In this document: positions 49,690 through 61,144 of the stretch, piece after piece
Layout of the letters: each line of letters begins with the position of its first letter
Position numbering within the stretch: the first letter of the stretch is position 1
NCBI GenBank assembly: GCA_003342895.1
Contig: PTFA01000312.1
Coordinates: 929,421 to 993,420 of the forward strand
Source of the DNA: Casuarius casuarius
Lineage: Eukaryota > Chordata > Aves > Casuariiformes > Casuariidae
Direction: 5' to 3'
Length of the DNA: 64,000 nt
Made by a program: the position numbers and the translations under genes
Notes under the pieces: generated by a model
What the model was told of the DNA's origin: nothing
Databases searched by the model: none
What the model saw: the letters and a program-made list of their open reading frames with translations, nothing else

Positions 49690-50750
49690 GCTTCTACTTG
49701 GTCTTACTCTATATAAGATGCTATTTCTCCCTGTTGCTTTGATCCAGGGCAGTTCTAAGGTGACTTTCAGTTACAGTGACAAAGGTGACTAAGTCTATAG
49801 TAACTTTCAAGATGTGAGGTGACTCTTTCTAATATAACCACTTTTTCTAGGCCTTATATATCCTTTATATCTTTATAAAATATCAGAAAAAACAGCCATT
49901 TGGTGTCTGAGTCTCTCTGTTGTTATATACTGGGTATAAGATACCCACAACAAATCCTCTCTATCTTTATCATATGGAATAAGGACTGAAGTTTACTCGA
50001 TCTGGGATCCTGTTACCTATAGTGGCCAGTATATGGTCATCACTGGCTTCCTTTGAGCCAGTGCTGCAGTGAGTAACTGGAAGATACTTTGTCTCTCCAA
50101 CTTCAGCAGGCGTAGAAAACTTAATTTGGTGAATACCTGGCTAAGTCTTGCAAGCAGTTGAAGTTCAAATAAGCTTTTAATTTTTGCACAGTTGCCAGCA
50201 TGCATGATTATTGTATGTTTTAATGGAAGGTGCAGTCAGATGTTTGGGCTTTGTCTCAGTACTGGCTAAGTAGGAATAGAATCGGAGATCTCATCTTCTG
50301 TTCAGCTCCATCTGTTTTCTTAGTCTTCCCACTGGAAGATAAGGCCAACCTGGCTGGGTCCTGACTGCTGAGTTGCTTGCTCAGAGCTCTTTCTGGCTTC
50401 TGAAACACTGGGATTTGGGCTAGCCTCTGTCTTGAGTTTTCCCACCAATCTATCATTTTTCCTGCCCATGCTTTTTGTTCAGACCATTTTTGTGGACTGC
50501 AGATACTTCCCTGACACAGAGGATGCCTGGTCAGAGCTCCTGCACGTTTACAGTGTGTTGCTGTGGAGCTACCATGATGCTCTGCTGCAAAAGAACACAG
50601 ATTTTTCTCCAGAAAATCTGAAGATAGTCTCACAACCTTGAAGACAGAAGATCTGTCTAGTGCTTTGCTATCTTTACTTATTCAAAACTTTTCATTGTCA
50701 AATCTGAATTTGCAATTTAGTCCCATTACTTCAGTCTTAGGTGTAACTTT
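49690..50750. other. Unique non-coding DNA
   Basis: A 125-codon minus-strand frame (50256-50633) and a 69-codon plus-strand frame overlap each other. Neither shows a domain. No repeat is recognised between the MIR and the CR1 remnant. Confidence 0.5.
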
Positions 50751-50754
50751 CTGG

Positions 50755-51330
50755 TTATGGAAAACAGATTATTCCCTCCCTCTTTGAAGCAGCCATTGAT
50801 ATGCTTGAAGGGTCTTACCAGATTTTCCTTCAGTCTTCTCTTCTTTATGCTAACCATCTCTCATTTGTTCGGTTTTTCCCTTGAGGTTGAGTTTCCTAGA
50901 CCTCTGATGGTTCTTGTTATCTTTTGGACTTTCTATAATTGTGACCATTTTCAAAGTGTGATGCCCAGAGCTTGGCAATGTTCTGTACTTAGGGTGTCAG
51001 AGGGCTTAGGTGTGGAAGAATAAATTGTCTGTGTGCTTTTATTTATGAATCCAGTAAGGTATTTGCGTTTTCCATGAGAATGATTTCAGTTTGCAGTCTG
51101 GTATAACTGAAAGATCTTTTCCTGCAGAATTGTTCCCTAGCCTAGTGTAGATCTTGCACTCGTCTTTATTGAATGCAGTCTTATTTTTTTCTAGATCATT
51201 TCTCCAATTTATTGCCAACATTTTGAGGTATGTGGGATTTATAACTATGATTCCACAGGTACTGGAGTCCAAGTGGCTTCTCTAAGCATCAGTACACATT
51301 CACTACTGATCATTTCCTGGTGATAGTCTT
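50755..51330 (-). mobile_element. Ancient CR1 LINE 3' region, antisense
   Basis: The plus strand shows the inverted CR1 3' order, as in the larger copy at 40020: ATGCCCAGAGCTTGGCAATG (50961-50980) for the family's 'gcccagaactggacacaata', GTGGAAGAATAAATTGTCTG (about 51012) for 'cggaagaattacttctcgtg', CCAGTAAGGTATTTGCGTTT (about 51052) for 'cccagaatgatgtttgcttt', CGTCTTTATTGAATG (51161) for 'tgtccttattgaat', and AGATCATTTCTCCAATTT (51193-51210) for 'agaccatttctccagttt'. Beyond about 51250 the match weakens. No reading frame survives. It is a separate, old insertion from an early sauropsid CR1 lineage. Confidence 0.78.
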
Positions 51331-51339
51331 CCTTTGGAT

Positions 51340-54280
51340 GGGTGGATCTAGATTTCACTCGCCCTTTAGAAAGATCTCATCTACTCCTGAGTGGTCAGAG
51401 ATCGTCTTTAAAAACTTCTCCACATCCATGCTTCCATTTCTTAGAGAGTTAAGGCATAAATCTCTTACATCTTTTGCAACTGAAAAACAAAAAAAAAAAA
51501 AAGAGAATTGTGTTCAAGGAAAAATCTCTCTTCTTGACAGGAGTAGAATCTACTGTATTATTTGCATGACATATCTTTAAGATGGACATGTGGAAGAGTT
51601 CGGTGTTAATCTGCATAATTGTATCATTAAATGGATATGGGGGAACCATACATGACCTCTTCCCTTGCAGGATTTTCAAATGTTTGAGACATCTTCTAGG
51701 GAGGCGAAGCAGTTGCCACCATCTTCCTACTGCTCTGCTGGAATTAAGCTGTTTTGCTCCCTCTCCTTTTGGTAACAGAACAGCCTTTTCAATTGCAACT
51801 TTTTTCAGTCAAGATATGATCAGTCAATTGCCATTGACTGCACAGTAGTTCTAGTATGAGGGGCAGTATTTCTCCCTTGTGAAACTGAACACTTCTCTAT
51901 GCAATACCAGGAACTACAAGTTATATTTTCCTTTTGACTGAAAGGGAATAAAATCAATGGAGTATCACAAAATTCTCCTTCAGAGTAGTACAGATTAGCA
52001 TTTCCATAGTTCCTCTCAGCTTAAGGAGACAAGTGTTTTACAAAGCTGATTGTGTGTGCATATCAGTTGTCTTGTCTAAATAGGTTTGTGTACACTGTGT
52101 GAATGCTGTGACATTGGCCATGTGTACCAACTAGTGGCCTGTTGGCCATATGTATACTTGAAAATGGTAGGGAGCCAGTTGCCCTTCTAAATCTAGTGCT
52201 GGCTTTCAATAATTAAGAGGTATTGAAAAGTGCTCTGTAGTGCTGTGTAAGATGCAATTGATAAAGGTTTTATTGCTGGTTTTATGTGTTTCCTGTGCTA
52301 AAGCTTTACAGGGTAAAACATAGAAAACTAAAACCCAGTGTAATGAAAAGCTGAAACAAGCAAGATAAATTACTCCCTTTCCTATACTTCAAACAATGTT
52401 TTTTGTTTGTTTTTAATATATCAGTGTTACTGGTCAGTTTTCTATCATAAGCCTTACAGAAACAGCCCAAGGACATATTCTCTTCTGTTACATGTTCTGC
52501 AACCTCACTGACATCAGCGTGAGTGTATATATTTTTATCTGAGAATGAATCAGACATAGATAACAAGTCAAATTCTCCTAACACACATTTATTCAGATAA
52601 TTCATTCTGTATGGGAGAACCACATACTCAGTTTATCTTTGACAGCCCTGAAAAGCCTGCCAGATATCTCTGCATAAATCCCAGTGACCTAATATGTTTT
52701 TATGATATTTATTGAAAAAACGAGAGAAAGTGTTTTACCTTGTAAATAGGGTATATGGATAAACTCCTTGGGAGCAATGAATATTCCAGAGGAAAAGAAA
52801 TGACAAATGGTTTTCATCTGTTTCCACACAAACATTACCATCTTAATTGTGTAGAGTGCTTTTCTTTGACAAGGATCCAGAGAGTGTTCTGAGCTGCATT
52901 AACTTCTGGGACAAATCATGGAAATCCCTTCCTTGGTCACATCTGGGGCACATGGTAGAAAATATTCAACAGCAGAGAGTCATAACTGCAGTGAGAACTC
53001 AGGTGAGTGAATTGTGGCTCTCTGAAAGTAGAACTTGGCCAAGGAAACAGAATATAATGTTACTAGCTCTCTAAAATGTATGTTGACTTTTTAAGCTCAG
53101 GTGAGCCGGATTTCATTTGTATCTCATGGTAAAAGATGGCTCCCTCAGGATCTGAAAACTGGAAGGAGGTTGCAGTGTCTCTCATAAAGACAGTAGCACT
53201 TCCATATCATCACCAACTCACCAGTTTAGTCCCCTAGTTCTCCATGATGCCTCTCCCTGGCCAGGCTCTGCATAGCTCATGACATGTAGCAAAGTTTCAG
53301 CAAGGGCTGTGCTGGAATTCGAAAGATGCAGATGTTCCCGTTGTTAGTTGACCCCCCCCACCCCACCCTGCCCCCTGCCTTTGTGTCCTGGAATGGACAT
53401 GGCTCTGCTTTTGGATCAAAGGGTTTGCACGTTTCTGCGGATGGCAGTTTCACCCCTCCATGCCTCTCAGCAGCGCTGTGCTCCCTTGGTACCGCACCAC
53501 CACCTAGCACTTCCCTGGGGGACACACTGCAAGTTCTGCTCTCCGTCACGGTGCTCGCACTCTTGCCTCCGTTTGTAATCTTCTGTTCAGCAGGTTCTTC
53601 TAGCACTCAAGATCCTTACCTGTAAATTTGCTCCTTCCTTGTGTTTTGTTTCTTTGCATCTCTTTACTTTTCCTTGCAAAATTGCTCTTGTCTGTTTTCT
53701 ACCTCCTGCTGTTCCTTGTGCTAATTTATCTCATTGCTGTTTTTGCACTGCAGGTGTGTTCCCAACATCTGTCCCATGTTTCTGGATGTCTTTTGATTTC
53801 TCTAACGTACAGGTGCTTCAAGCCTTATCTTCTTGTCCCTTCTAGGTTGCTTCTCTAGCCTTCCCGATCTGAACTACAAAATCATGTCAAGAAAGGAAAG
53901 AATTTAAATGCTTGCTCTCTGGAGCGTTAAATCTTTTTCCTAGGTTTATTGGCCTTCTACTAGAGGCAGAAGATAGTTGGGTTTGTATTTCTATTTATTT
54001 ATTGTGTTTTTAGTGAGAAGAGGAAAGAGGCTTTTCACAAAGGAAAATGTGAGGTGATGAATAACAATTGCTGAACTGCGCAATGAAAATTCTGGGGCCA
54101 AATATCATATGCATTTTTTTTATCTTACCTTGAATACAGCATATCTGTAGAACAGATTTGGTCTGCAACATACCTACTTAAAATAATATTGGGCTCCTCC
54201 CCTTAATTCCCTCCTGTTTCCTCCTTGTTACACGAAGCAAGTCAAATTCAGTCTAAAAACAGAACTGTTCATTCATATCC
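51340..54280. other. Unique non-coding DNA, possible old repeat at 51990-52050
   Basis: The stretch GCATTTCCATAGTTCCTCTC through GTGTTTTACAAAG (about 51998-52046) resembles the 'cctttcatc ... gcgctttacaaa' part of a widespread old amniote repeat, but too little matches to name it. A 105-codon minus-strand frame (52306-52623) and the 99- to 109-codon frames over 53277-53625 show no domains. The 53630-53860 stretch is pyrimidine-rich, which makes its frame look hydrophobic. Confidence 0.5.
53352..53375 (+). repeat. C8-A-C4-A-C3-TG-C5 tract, quadruplex motif on minus strand
   Basis: Four C runs separated by loops of one, one and two bases give the minus strand a textbook G-quadruplex pattern. 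The tract sits at the left edge of a GC-richer stretch reaching to about 53590. Confidence 0.85.
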
Positions 54281-54289
54281 TGGCTTACA

Positions 54290-54600
54290 CATCAGCAGGC
54301 TGAGTCCATAGATGACATAAAGCATCATGCTAATGGAGTTATCTGCATGTATGTTGCCTGCAGTGAATTTGGTTGACATGCTGTCACTGGGCATTTATGA
54401 CTCAACAGCACAAGCTGACTGGTAAAGCCAAGCAAAAAAATTAGTATGGGGATTTGCTGCCAAATGATGCACTTTGAATTCAGCAAAACTGCCTATGGAT
54501 TTTAGTGAAACTTGGAGATGGTGTCATCTACAGTCAAAATGACAGGAGCAGTGAGGAAATGAAAACACTGATTTTTCTAAATGATATTTTATTAGAAAAC
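54290..54600. promoter_or_regulatory. Candidate conserved non-coding element (unverified)
   Basis: Unique sequence with balanced composition containing TATGACTCAACAGCA (about 54397), close to an AP-1/Maf-type site, and several ATGCTAAT and ATGCAT strings. There is no repeat or coding signal. The call is composition-based only. Confidence 0.2.
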
Positions 54601-54999
54601 TGTGGTAAGTATAATTTTAAGAAAGAAAAAAAGCATTCCCCAAAGAAACAAAATTTCATGTTTCAACCCAAACCAAAATAGTTTCCATTTTTCCTGTGAG
54701 CTAAAACTGAAAAATGTTTGCTTTGGGTGAGGCTGAAACAAACTGATTTCCTTGCCCTGTGCTCTCCCAGTTTGACTACTGAAGCAAGCATTCAGTTGGT
54801 CACAAAGATCTAGTGCCAAGTATCCTCAAAAGCATTTGTTTTGTTTAATTCAAGGATTAAACATTTTAAAGTGCATTTTTGAAAAAATATTTCCTGTAGT
54901 TTTAATAAGTGTCCTTTGTGATTTTGTGAAAGACAACTTAGATTATTATAAAACTCGAGCTGGCTAAAATCTTTCTATTGTCAGAGAATAATAGAGTAG

Positions 55000-55400
55000 C
55001 TGCTTTTGTGTTTTGAACAAAAGCAAGCTCTCTTAGTATATACAGATACTGTTCTAAACTTGATTGGTTATACCTATTGTATTTATGATTTGCTGCATCC
55101 TCTGAATTATTCTGCTCTGGATATTCAGTGTGTCGGTTGTGCAGCTGGATTAGAATGCTAAGAAGACAGCGCTGTGTCTACCACTAGGATGTTACGGACT
55201 TGGTTACATGTTTGCTAGAACGTTAGGTCATCAAACACAGTGGAATTACAGAGTAAAATGGTTGGGAGACAGGAGCTTTGAACATTATTTGTATTGCTAA
55301 TCTTAATTACAGAAACATCTGCCTAGATAAGAAATAAATCAATGCAGGTTTGTAATCTTTAACCACATGTTTTGTGAAACAAAGCACCTTGTCTTCTTTC
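55000..55400. promoter_or_regulatory. Candidate conserved non-coding element (unverified)
   Basis: AT-rich unique DNA with TAATTA at 55304-55309, AGATAAG near 55325 and ATAAATCAATG just after, together with TTGATTGG earlier. Clusters of homeodomain, GATA and TALE-type strings occur in enhancers but also arise by chance in AT-rich DNA. Confidence 0.22.
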
Positions 55401-55926
55401 TGCTGTTGTAATTTTTTTGCGAAGAGATAATGACTCCTAACACAAAAGGCAAAAATCCCCAGTGCGTTGTTTAATAATACATTTTTTATTTTTAATTTTT
55501 CAGACTAGCTTCTGATCCCCCAAAAAAAAAAAAAGGTGGCAAAACTCTATGCAAACCAGTGAAACCTGGAGTGACAGAATGGGGGCACAAGGATATTACC
55601 TTCTTGGGAATAAGAGACTGAAGTCGTATGAGTTAGCAAATTAAGAAGTGGCACATGAGGACTTGATCTGAATTTTGCTGGTGTGGTATCTTGTCATTTC
55701 AGACTTGAGAGCTAGCATGTCTTAAATTCTCTCCTTAGCTTCATCCTTAAACTCTGATGCTTTAGGTTGTAGCCCTTTGAGCTTAAACCCTTTGTTAGAT
55801 AAGGACTGTATTAACCTGTTGAAGAGGAGCTCTGATGAGCACAGTGTTGCCCTGAATCTGCTGTCAAGTTCTTATAGCTTTGATGAGCTCTAGTAAGAAA
55901 CTTTACTTCCAAAGGTTTGTTTTGCT

Positions 55927-55955
55927 GGGGTGAGGGGTGGGGGTGGAAGCTGGGG
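55927..55955 (+). other. G-quadruplex-prone tract, plus strand
   Basis: G4-TGA-G4-T-G5-(8 bases)-G4. The first loops are three and one bases; the last is eight, just beyond the usual limit of seven. It differs from the other G/C-rich tracts because the G runs are on the plus strand and are not part of a homopolymer. Confidence 0.65.
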
Positions 55956-56430
55956 ATTATCTGACCCTGGAAACTCTTAAGGGAGTTGAAATGAAAAGTG
56001 GTGAATTTTGCAATCTCTGCTACATTGGCGTGATGTTTCCACCTGGCACTGGATATATTGCTCTGAAACAGAGGCATCTCCCTGGCCTCATTAAGACCTG
56101 TGTTGTCAGTGACTGAGTGTATGTGTTTATGCATCTGCTTGGAGTCTCTTGAGCCTATGGTTTTACAGGGTGCTGGATTAGAACTGTGAGTGAACAGTGC
56201 TGTCTCCTTGCCAGGAGAAGCAATTCCATGGGATTGGTTAATTTTTTCCATTTTTCATGGCAGAAGTCATAGCACAAAACAAAACCTCTGCTCTGAGCAA
56301 AAATTGCAAGCTCCAAATCAGCACCTGTAGTATACAGACCAATCTTAAATTTTGTATGCTGGATCGTACCAATATTGATTATAAGAATGAAATATTAATA
56401 ATTTAAAGCTAGAGTTAAAGCTTATTTTAG

Positions 56431-56477
56431 AACTCTGAAGTCATAGCTTCACATCTAGCAAAGGGAAGGCAGCAGAG
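56431..56477 (+). other. Splice-bounded 47-base open stretch (possible exon, weak)
   Basis: AAAGCTTATTTTAG gives a fair acceptor ending at 56430, and AGAG followed by GTAAGG gives a strong donor at 56478. The 47 bases between are open in the first phase (NSEVIASHLAKGRQQ). A match this good is expected a few times by chance in 64 kb, and the peptide is not recognised. If real it could equally be a non-coding RNA exon. Confidence 0.12.
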
Positions 56478-57972
56478 GTAAGGAAACAGGAAGGAAGACC
56501 TGAGAAAGAGAAGGGCAGAGAGCAAGCCTTGGTAATGCGCTGCTCCTTGTTCAACTGTTGCTAGACATGATCCCACCTTTCTTCATACTCAGACTTTCCG
56601 GTTTGTTGTGGGAAGTGATCCTTCATGTAGCAGCAGCATTGGAGAGGCTTGTGTGCTCCTTTTTTGTGCATGGAGGTACAAAAGGCTGCATTTGTAAATG
56701 TGCTGGTAAGAGGCCCTGGTTCTTGGGGTAAACATGCTAATTATGTGTTTCTTGTTGAACAAATGATTACTAAAGACCCAGTCAATCTTATTCTACTGCC
56801 AGCTGCTTTCCCCAGATGTCTACCTGAGAATATTCCTGCCACATGTTCAGCAGTTTCTTTTATCTTTACTGTGGCACCAGCTTGTGTTTATGGAGGCTGT
56901 GCCATGTATAATAAATTCAAGGTAAAAATAGTTGTTGAATTAAACATAGATGTGTAATGGAAGTATCTTCTGTGGTGCATAGCACAATCGACTATTGTGA
57001 AGCCTGTAAAGCACTCTCAGCTACTCTGTCCCACATCTTAGTAGTACTTTCAAGATGCAAAGAATCCTTTTTTGATTTAGAAGGAATGTGTGGTTGATAT
57101 TGGTGAGAAGAGCTGTGGAACATTACCGCTATATCCTGAGGTTCAGCACATACAATATTGATACTGGCAGGTTTTGCTAGCTTTTTTTTCTTTTCCCTTC
57201 CCCCTTCTACAATTAGGATTTATATTTCTGTAACAATTTCAAGTGTTTTTCTAACTAGTGGCTTTTATGCTTGCGTATTTTTGGAAACTGGATGCTGGTG
57301 GACCATATGCCTAGTTAGATCCCTCCCAAGTAGTCTATATATTTTTCTTCTGAGTTGCAGTGATTCAGTTAGTACTGCACAGTTTATGTAGAACTTCAGA
57401 GATAAAGTGAATTAATTTATTCTTAGTTGGAAGTTGTACAATTTTCTGTCTAACTTGTTATGCCCTGGACTGATTCCAGTGTGAAGAGCAAGAAGGATAA
57501 AGTTTATGTTGACAAGCACCAGAGGCTTCATTATGCTTTTAAGATCCCAAATCTGATACATGGCACAGTGATGTCTCTTCTTTCTGTAGTATGGAACAAT
57601 CAAATGATATGGAGAAAGATAGATAAAAGTTTCCCATGGGCCAGATCCTGGAGTTCGGTGAAGGAAGTCGTTGCAGATGCCAGAGAAAGATGCCAAGAAA
57701 CCTATAAAGTGCCTTTATGAACCTGGGAGTGTCACATTATACGTGCTGCCTGCATGCTCATGTGAGGGGGAGGATGCCCTGGCCCTTTTAGCTCTCTGTG
57801 GTAATTATGGAAATGGCTGTAGCTGCTGCATGCTGAATTGAGGAAATCTTGCTTGGGCCAATGATAGTAGTTGGGCAGCTTTGCACTATGAACATGCTTT
57901 CTGCATCACATGTTATTGTTCCAGTGTATAAAGTGAAAATAGGAAGGAAAGAACCTTCCAGAGCATCAGGAG

Positions 57973-58105
57973 CAGTGATTCTCCACCAAGAGTCTCATGT
58001 GTTCAGCAGCTTTGAGCTTCTTTTACATAATGATGAGGGGTTGGGGTCTGGAAATACTTTCTACTATTGGATGGGGCCTCAGTGCAAAAAAGTTTGAGAA
58101 CTGCT
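57973..58105. mobile_element. hAT-type (Charlie-like) non-autonomous DNA transposon, 133 bp
   Basis: The left end CAGTGATTCTCCACC resembles the Charlie-group terminal repeat CAGTGGTTCTCAAAC. The right end AAAAAAGTTTGAGAACTGCTT is its inverted partner (family AAGTTTGAGAACCACTG). The flanks ATCAGGAG (57965-57972) and ATCTAGAG (58106-58113) agree at six of eight positions, the length and decay expected of an old hAT target duplication. The inside carries no transposase sequence, so this is a miniature element moved in trans by a lost relative. The overall layout recalls MER5-like elements. Confidence 0.7.
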
Positions 58106-58113
58106 TATCTAGA

Positions 58114-60590
58114 GGCATTTGCTGGATTTCCACATAAAATGATTTTTACAAGTGTTGCATCAAGTTCTGGCTTTTCAGCAACCTCCTTTCCCAAATTGTT
58201 CCATTTTTCAACTGGAAGTACAGAACCTTTTTTTAAAAAATTCTTTTTTTCCCCCCCTTATGTCTGCAGTAATTTTTTTCCTCTTCTCTAGTTTTAGGCT
58301 ATCTCTGCTTGTTGTTGCTTTTTACTGCATTTATACATTATCTCCTTGAATTCTCTTCTATCTCTTTGAAGCATGCTGAATTTTTAACAAGTATGCAAAT
58401 TAGCATTAGCTTTCCCCATCTACTTGCTGGCCTGCTGCAGTTCCCCTCATGCCCTTTCAACATTTTAAGCTTTGCCTCCAGACAGTGTTGGCTAGAAAAG
58501 AGAATTTCACTCCCATGTAATTTTCTAGGGGACGAAAATATTCTCCCAAACTGGTGGTGGTGGTAATGGGGGATATGGAGGTTGGAAGAAGGAATTATTT
58601 TGGTACCAATTTGGACCAAATGTTTATGAAAATAATATATTTAATGTAGCTTAAGTATTTGTGAGGAGACATTCAGTGAACAATTCCACTGAAGGAAAAA
58701 CAACTTTTTGTTCTAAGCCATTCCTTAGGCAGCAGGCTGCCTAGGCTATCAGGGTATTCAAGGTTATGGGCACTGCAGGAACTTCTTGTTTTGCAGCTTT
58801 GTAGGTAGGCAGCTGACAGAATTCACGTTTTCCTGAAATTTTAAATCAATCAGCTTTATTTCCAGCAAATACATAGTAACATTTTTTTCCTGTTTTAAAT
58901 GGCGGTGGCTTTAGGGCTCAGTATTTTAAGCTGGCTGTTAAATAGCATGAGAAATACTGTCACAAAAGGAGTTCTGTCTGAAGACCTCTCCAGTTTTTCT
59001 GGTAAAAAGATGGCCTTTAAATTTTCTCTCTGATGTGTGTGGATTTTTTTTTTCCTTTTTTCCCTCCTGCAGTAGGCATACCTGGAGCATGGCTTAACTT
59101 GACTCTGTTTTACAGCAGCTTTGTCTTACAACAGTGAGGAGACTACCATGAAAATTAGGAAGCCTTAATAGGTATTTCCTGTAAACAGACTTGCAAAATT
59201 TATCATATACTAACCATCATAAATAGTGATACTACATTTACAAAAGGAGGGCATTGCAAAAGATGTTCTTCTCCACCTCATTGCGAAGTCATCATCTTAC
59301 GGTCTGGAAGAGAAGTGTTCAGGAGTTTTTGCCCCTGGACTCCCGACATTTATTTCTCATTACACTTTCATTTTCTCTGACTGTTGGAACTTTCTAAAAT
59401 TTTGGTTCTGGTCAAACTCGAGGGTGATCTACAAATAGGCTAAGCACACTTCTTTTCCATTAGCGTAAGAGAAAGAATTGATGCCAAACAGTTGCAAATA
59501 ACAGGCTGACGAAGTCTGAAATCAGGCATGCAGCATTTTGATGGGAGGTCCAGGTCCTGCGAAGTTTCTGAGAGATTCTGAGCGATCCTGTGTGCAACCA
59601 GAGAAGATCCTTATCTATCCATTGGTGTTTAGGAAGTGTCAGGAGTTTCCAGGCTACTTCATGGCCAACAAAACAGAAGGTGGCTTTGCAGTGGCTAGCC
59701 CAAGTGCTGCTAGCAGGATAACAACACAGTGCTCCATTTGCAGAACACCTCGAGTTTGTTGCAGATATGTGGCAAATACCATTGGGAGATAACTAAGGGT
59801 TGTACCACACAATCTGCGTGTATGCTAAACCTCCAAGGGATGTATCCTTGTGTGTCTGAAAGTTGCAAGAGAGGGCACAATTATGATGAATTCCCCTTAC
59901 AAATTGGAAGCATTTTGCACTTCCGTGTTTTTTATAGTAGTCTAGCGAATTCATGAAACAGAAACTGCATGCTTAAAGGAAATTTTCCCATCTCTTTACC
60001 TCAGCAATTTGCCTGTGTTGTCTTATGTTTCTTTTGTCTGCACATACAGTTATGCCCTTTTATCCCTTTTTTTTCTTGACTTTCTTCAGTGTTTTCATCC
60101 CTTTGCCTCACTTTTCCCAGCTTTATTTAAGAGGGTTGTGAACCAAAAGGTATGTCTTAGACCAGATGTTAAATCTTAAGCTTTAGAGAGCTGCCAGGTT
60201 TGGGCGCTCATGAATAAGATGATTATAAATTTTGCAGGCACTAGCATCGTTGCCAGTATGAGTGCCTTGACCCTCTGTTGCAGGAATTATGCTGTAGTTT
60301 TATTCCACCATTAGTTGAAATAATGAGAACCATTGTACTGTGGTGTTAGATGACAACTACTTTCTGTTCATCTATACATAAGGACAAATACTTCTGGAAA
60401 TATTTAGTTATTTAACCAAATAAGATTTCTTACTCACTGAAAGCAGAACTTTTTTTCTTTTCCTCGAAGTTGTCTTCAAAAGTGAATTTAAAAATGCTTG
60501 TAGAAAATACTGGCTTGTATAGTCAGTATTGTGTGTAGCTATAGACTGATAAAGACCACAAGTCTAAAGACAGATTCAGTGTCATTCATT
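58114..60590. other. Unique non-coding DNA
   Basis: No exon or repeat family is recognised. The stretch holds several T and C runs (about 58210-58260) and chance frames under 95 codons. Confidence 0.55.
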
Positions 60591-60599
60591 TCTATTAAA

Positions 60600-61140
60600 T
60601 GTCCGAATAAGTTGGCTGTTTCAAAATGTTATTTCCATGCTGTGAATGGAATTGTTTACAAGCTTGCTTTGTTTCAAATGCCAGAGACTTGACTTTATTG
60701 ACATCATTTAGTGATGTGTTTGCAGGCTACCATAAAACATTAAAGCAAAACCAGTGGAAATACATTTTATATCCAAATGCGAAGTGCCTTTAGGAAATAC
60801 GAAACCTGGAAGTGTTTTTCTAAAATACAATAATTTTTCCTGCTAATTATTAACAAAATCCTCATTGTTTTTCTTACAGAATAAATTCATTTGTCCCTCA
60901 TCATTTATCGTAATTTTATGACAAACCTACTGGAAATTTGAAGGAAACACAAAGTCCATTTGCGGGTTTATAAATTCCAAATGGCAAGTGGACCAGAAAG
61001 GCTTTCTTTTCTCCAGAGGTGATGTGTAACGTGCCTTCTGAGACAAGCTCATGAGACTTTTGATGAGCACAAAGTGTGCATCATTAAAAAGTGCATCACC
61101 AAAGGCTCCATTTCAGTATTTGTAGAACTCACTTTTGTGA
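60600..61140. promoter_or_regulatory. Candidate conserved non-coding element (unverified)
   Basis: About 540 bases of unique AT-rich DNA with no low complexity: TAATTA at 60844-60849, several TAAAAC, ATTAAAG and TTTATGAC strings, and a repeated CATTAAA-like motif near 60740 and 61082. A pyrimidine tract ending TTTCTTACAG near 60879 resembles a splice acceptor, but no open exon follows. By texture it is the strongest candidate in the window, but it was not aligned to other genomes. Confidence 0.28.
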
Positions 61141-61144
61141 GTAC

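Larger units (their letters stand above)
55401..57970. other. Unique non-coding DNA
   Basis: A 146-codon minus-strand frame (55811-56251) has no recognisable domain and lies across a G-rich stretch. Splice-like signals at 56431-56477 are treated as a separate low-confidence item. Frames at 57412-57720 overlap on both strands and are not convincing. Confidence 0.5.

Noticed and set aside
52745..52790. L2-like 'aactccttgggagca' string
   Set aside because: Only about 15 bases resemble the L2 3' end; neighbouring sequence does not extend the match.
53628..53858. Hydrophobic 76-codon frame resembling membrane helices
   Set aside because: The hydrophobicity comes from a pyrimidine-rich tract (CTT, TTC, CTC codons). 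No gene context supports it.
55811..56251. 146-codon minus-strand frame
   Set aside because: No recognisable family or motif. It crosses a G-rich tract and looks like ordinary non-coding translation.
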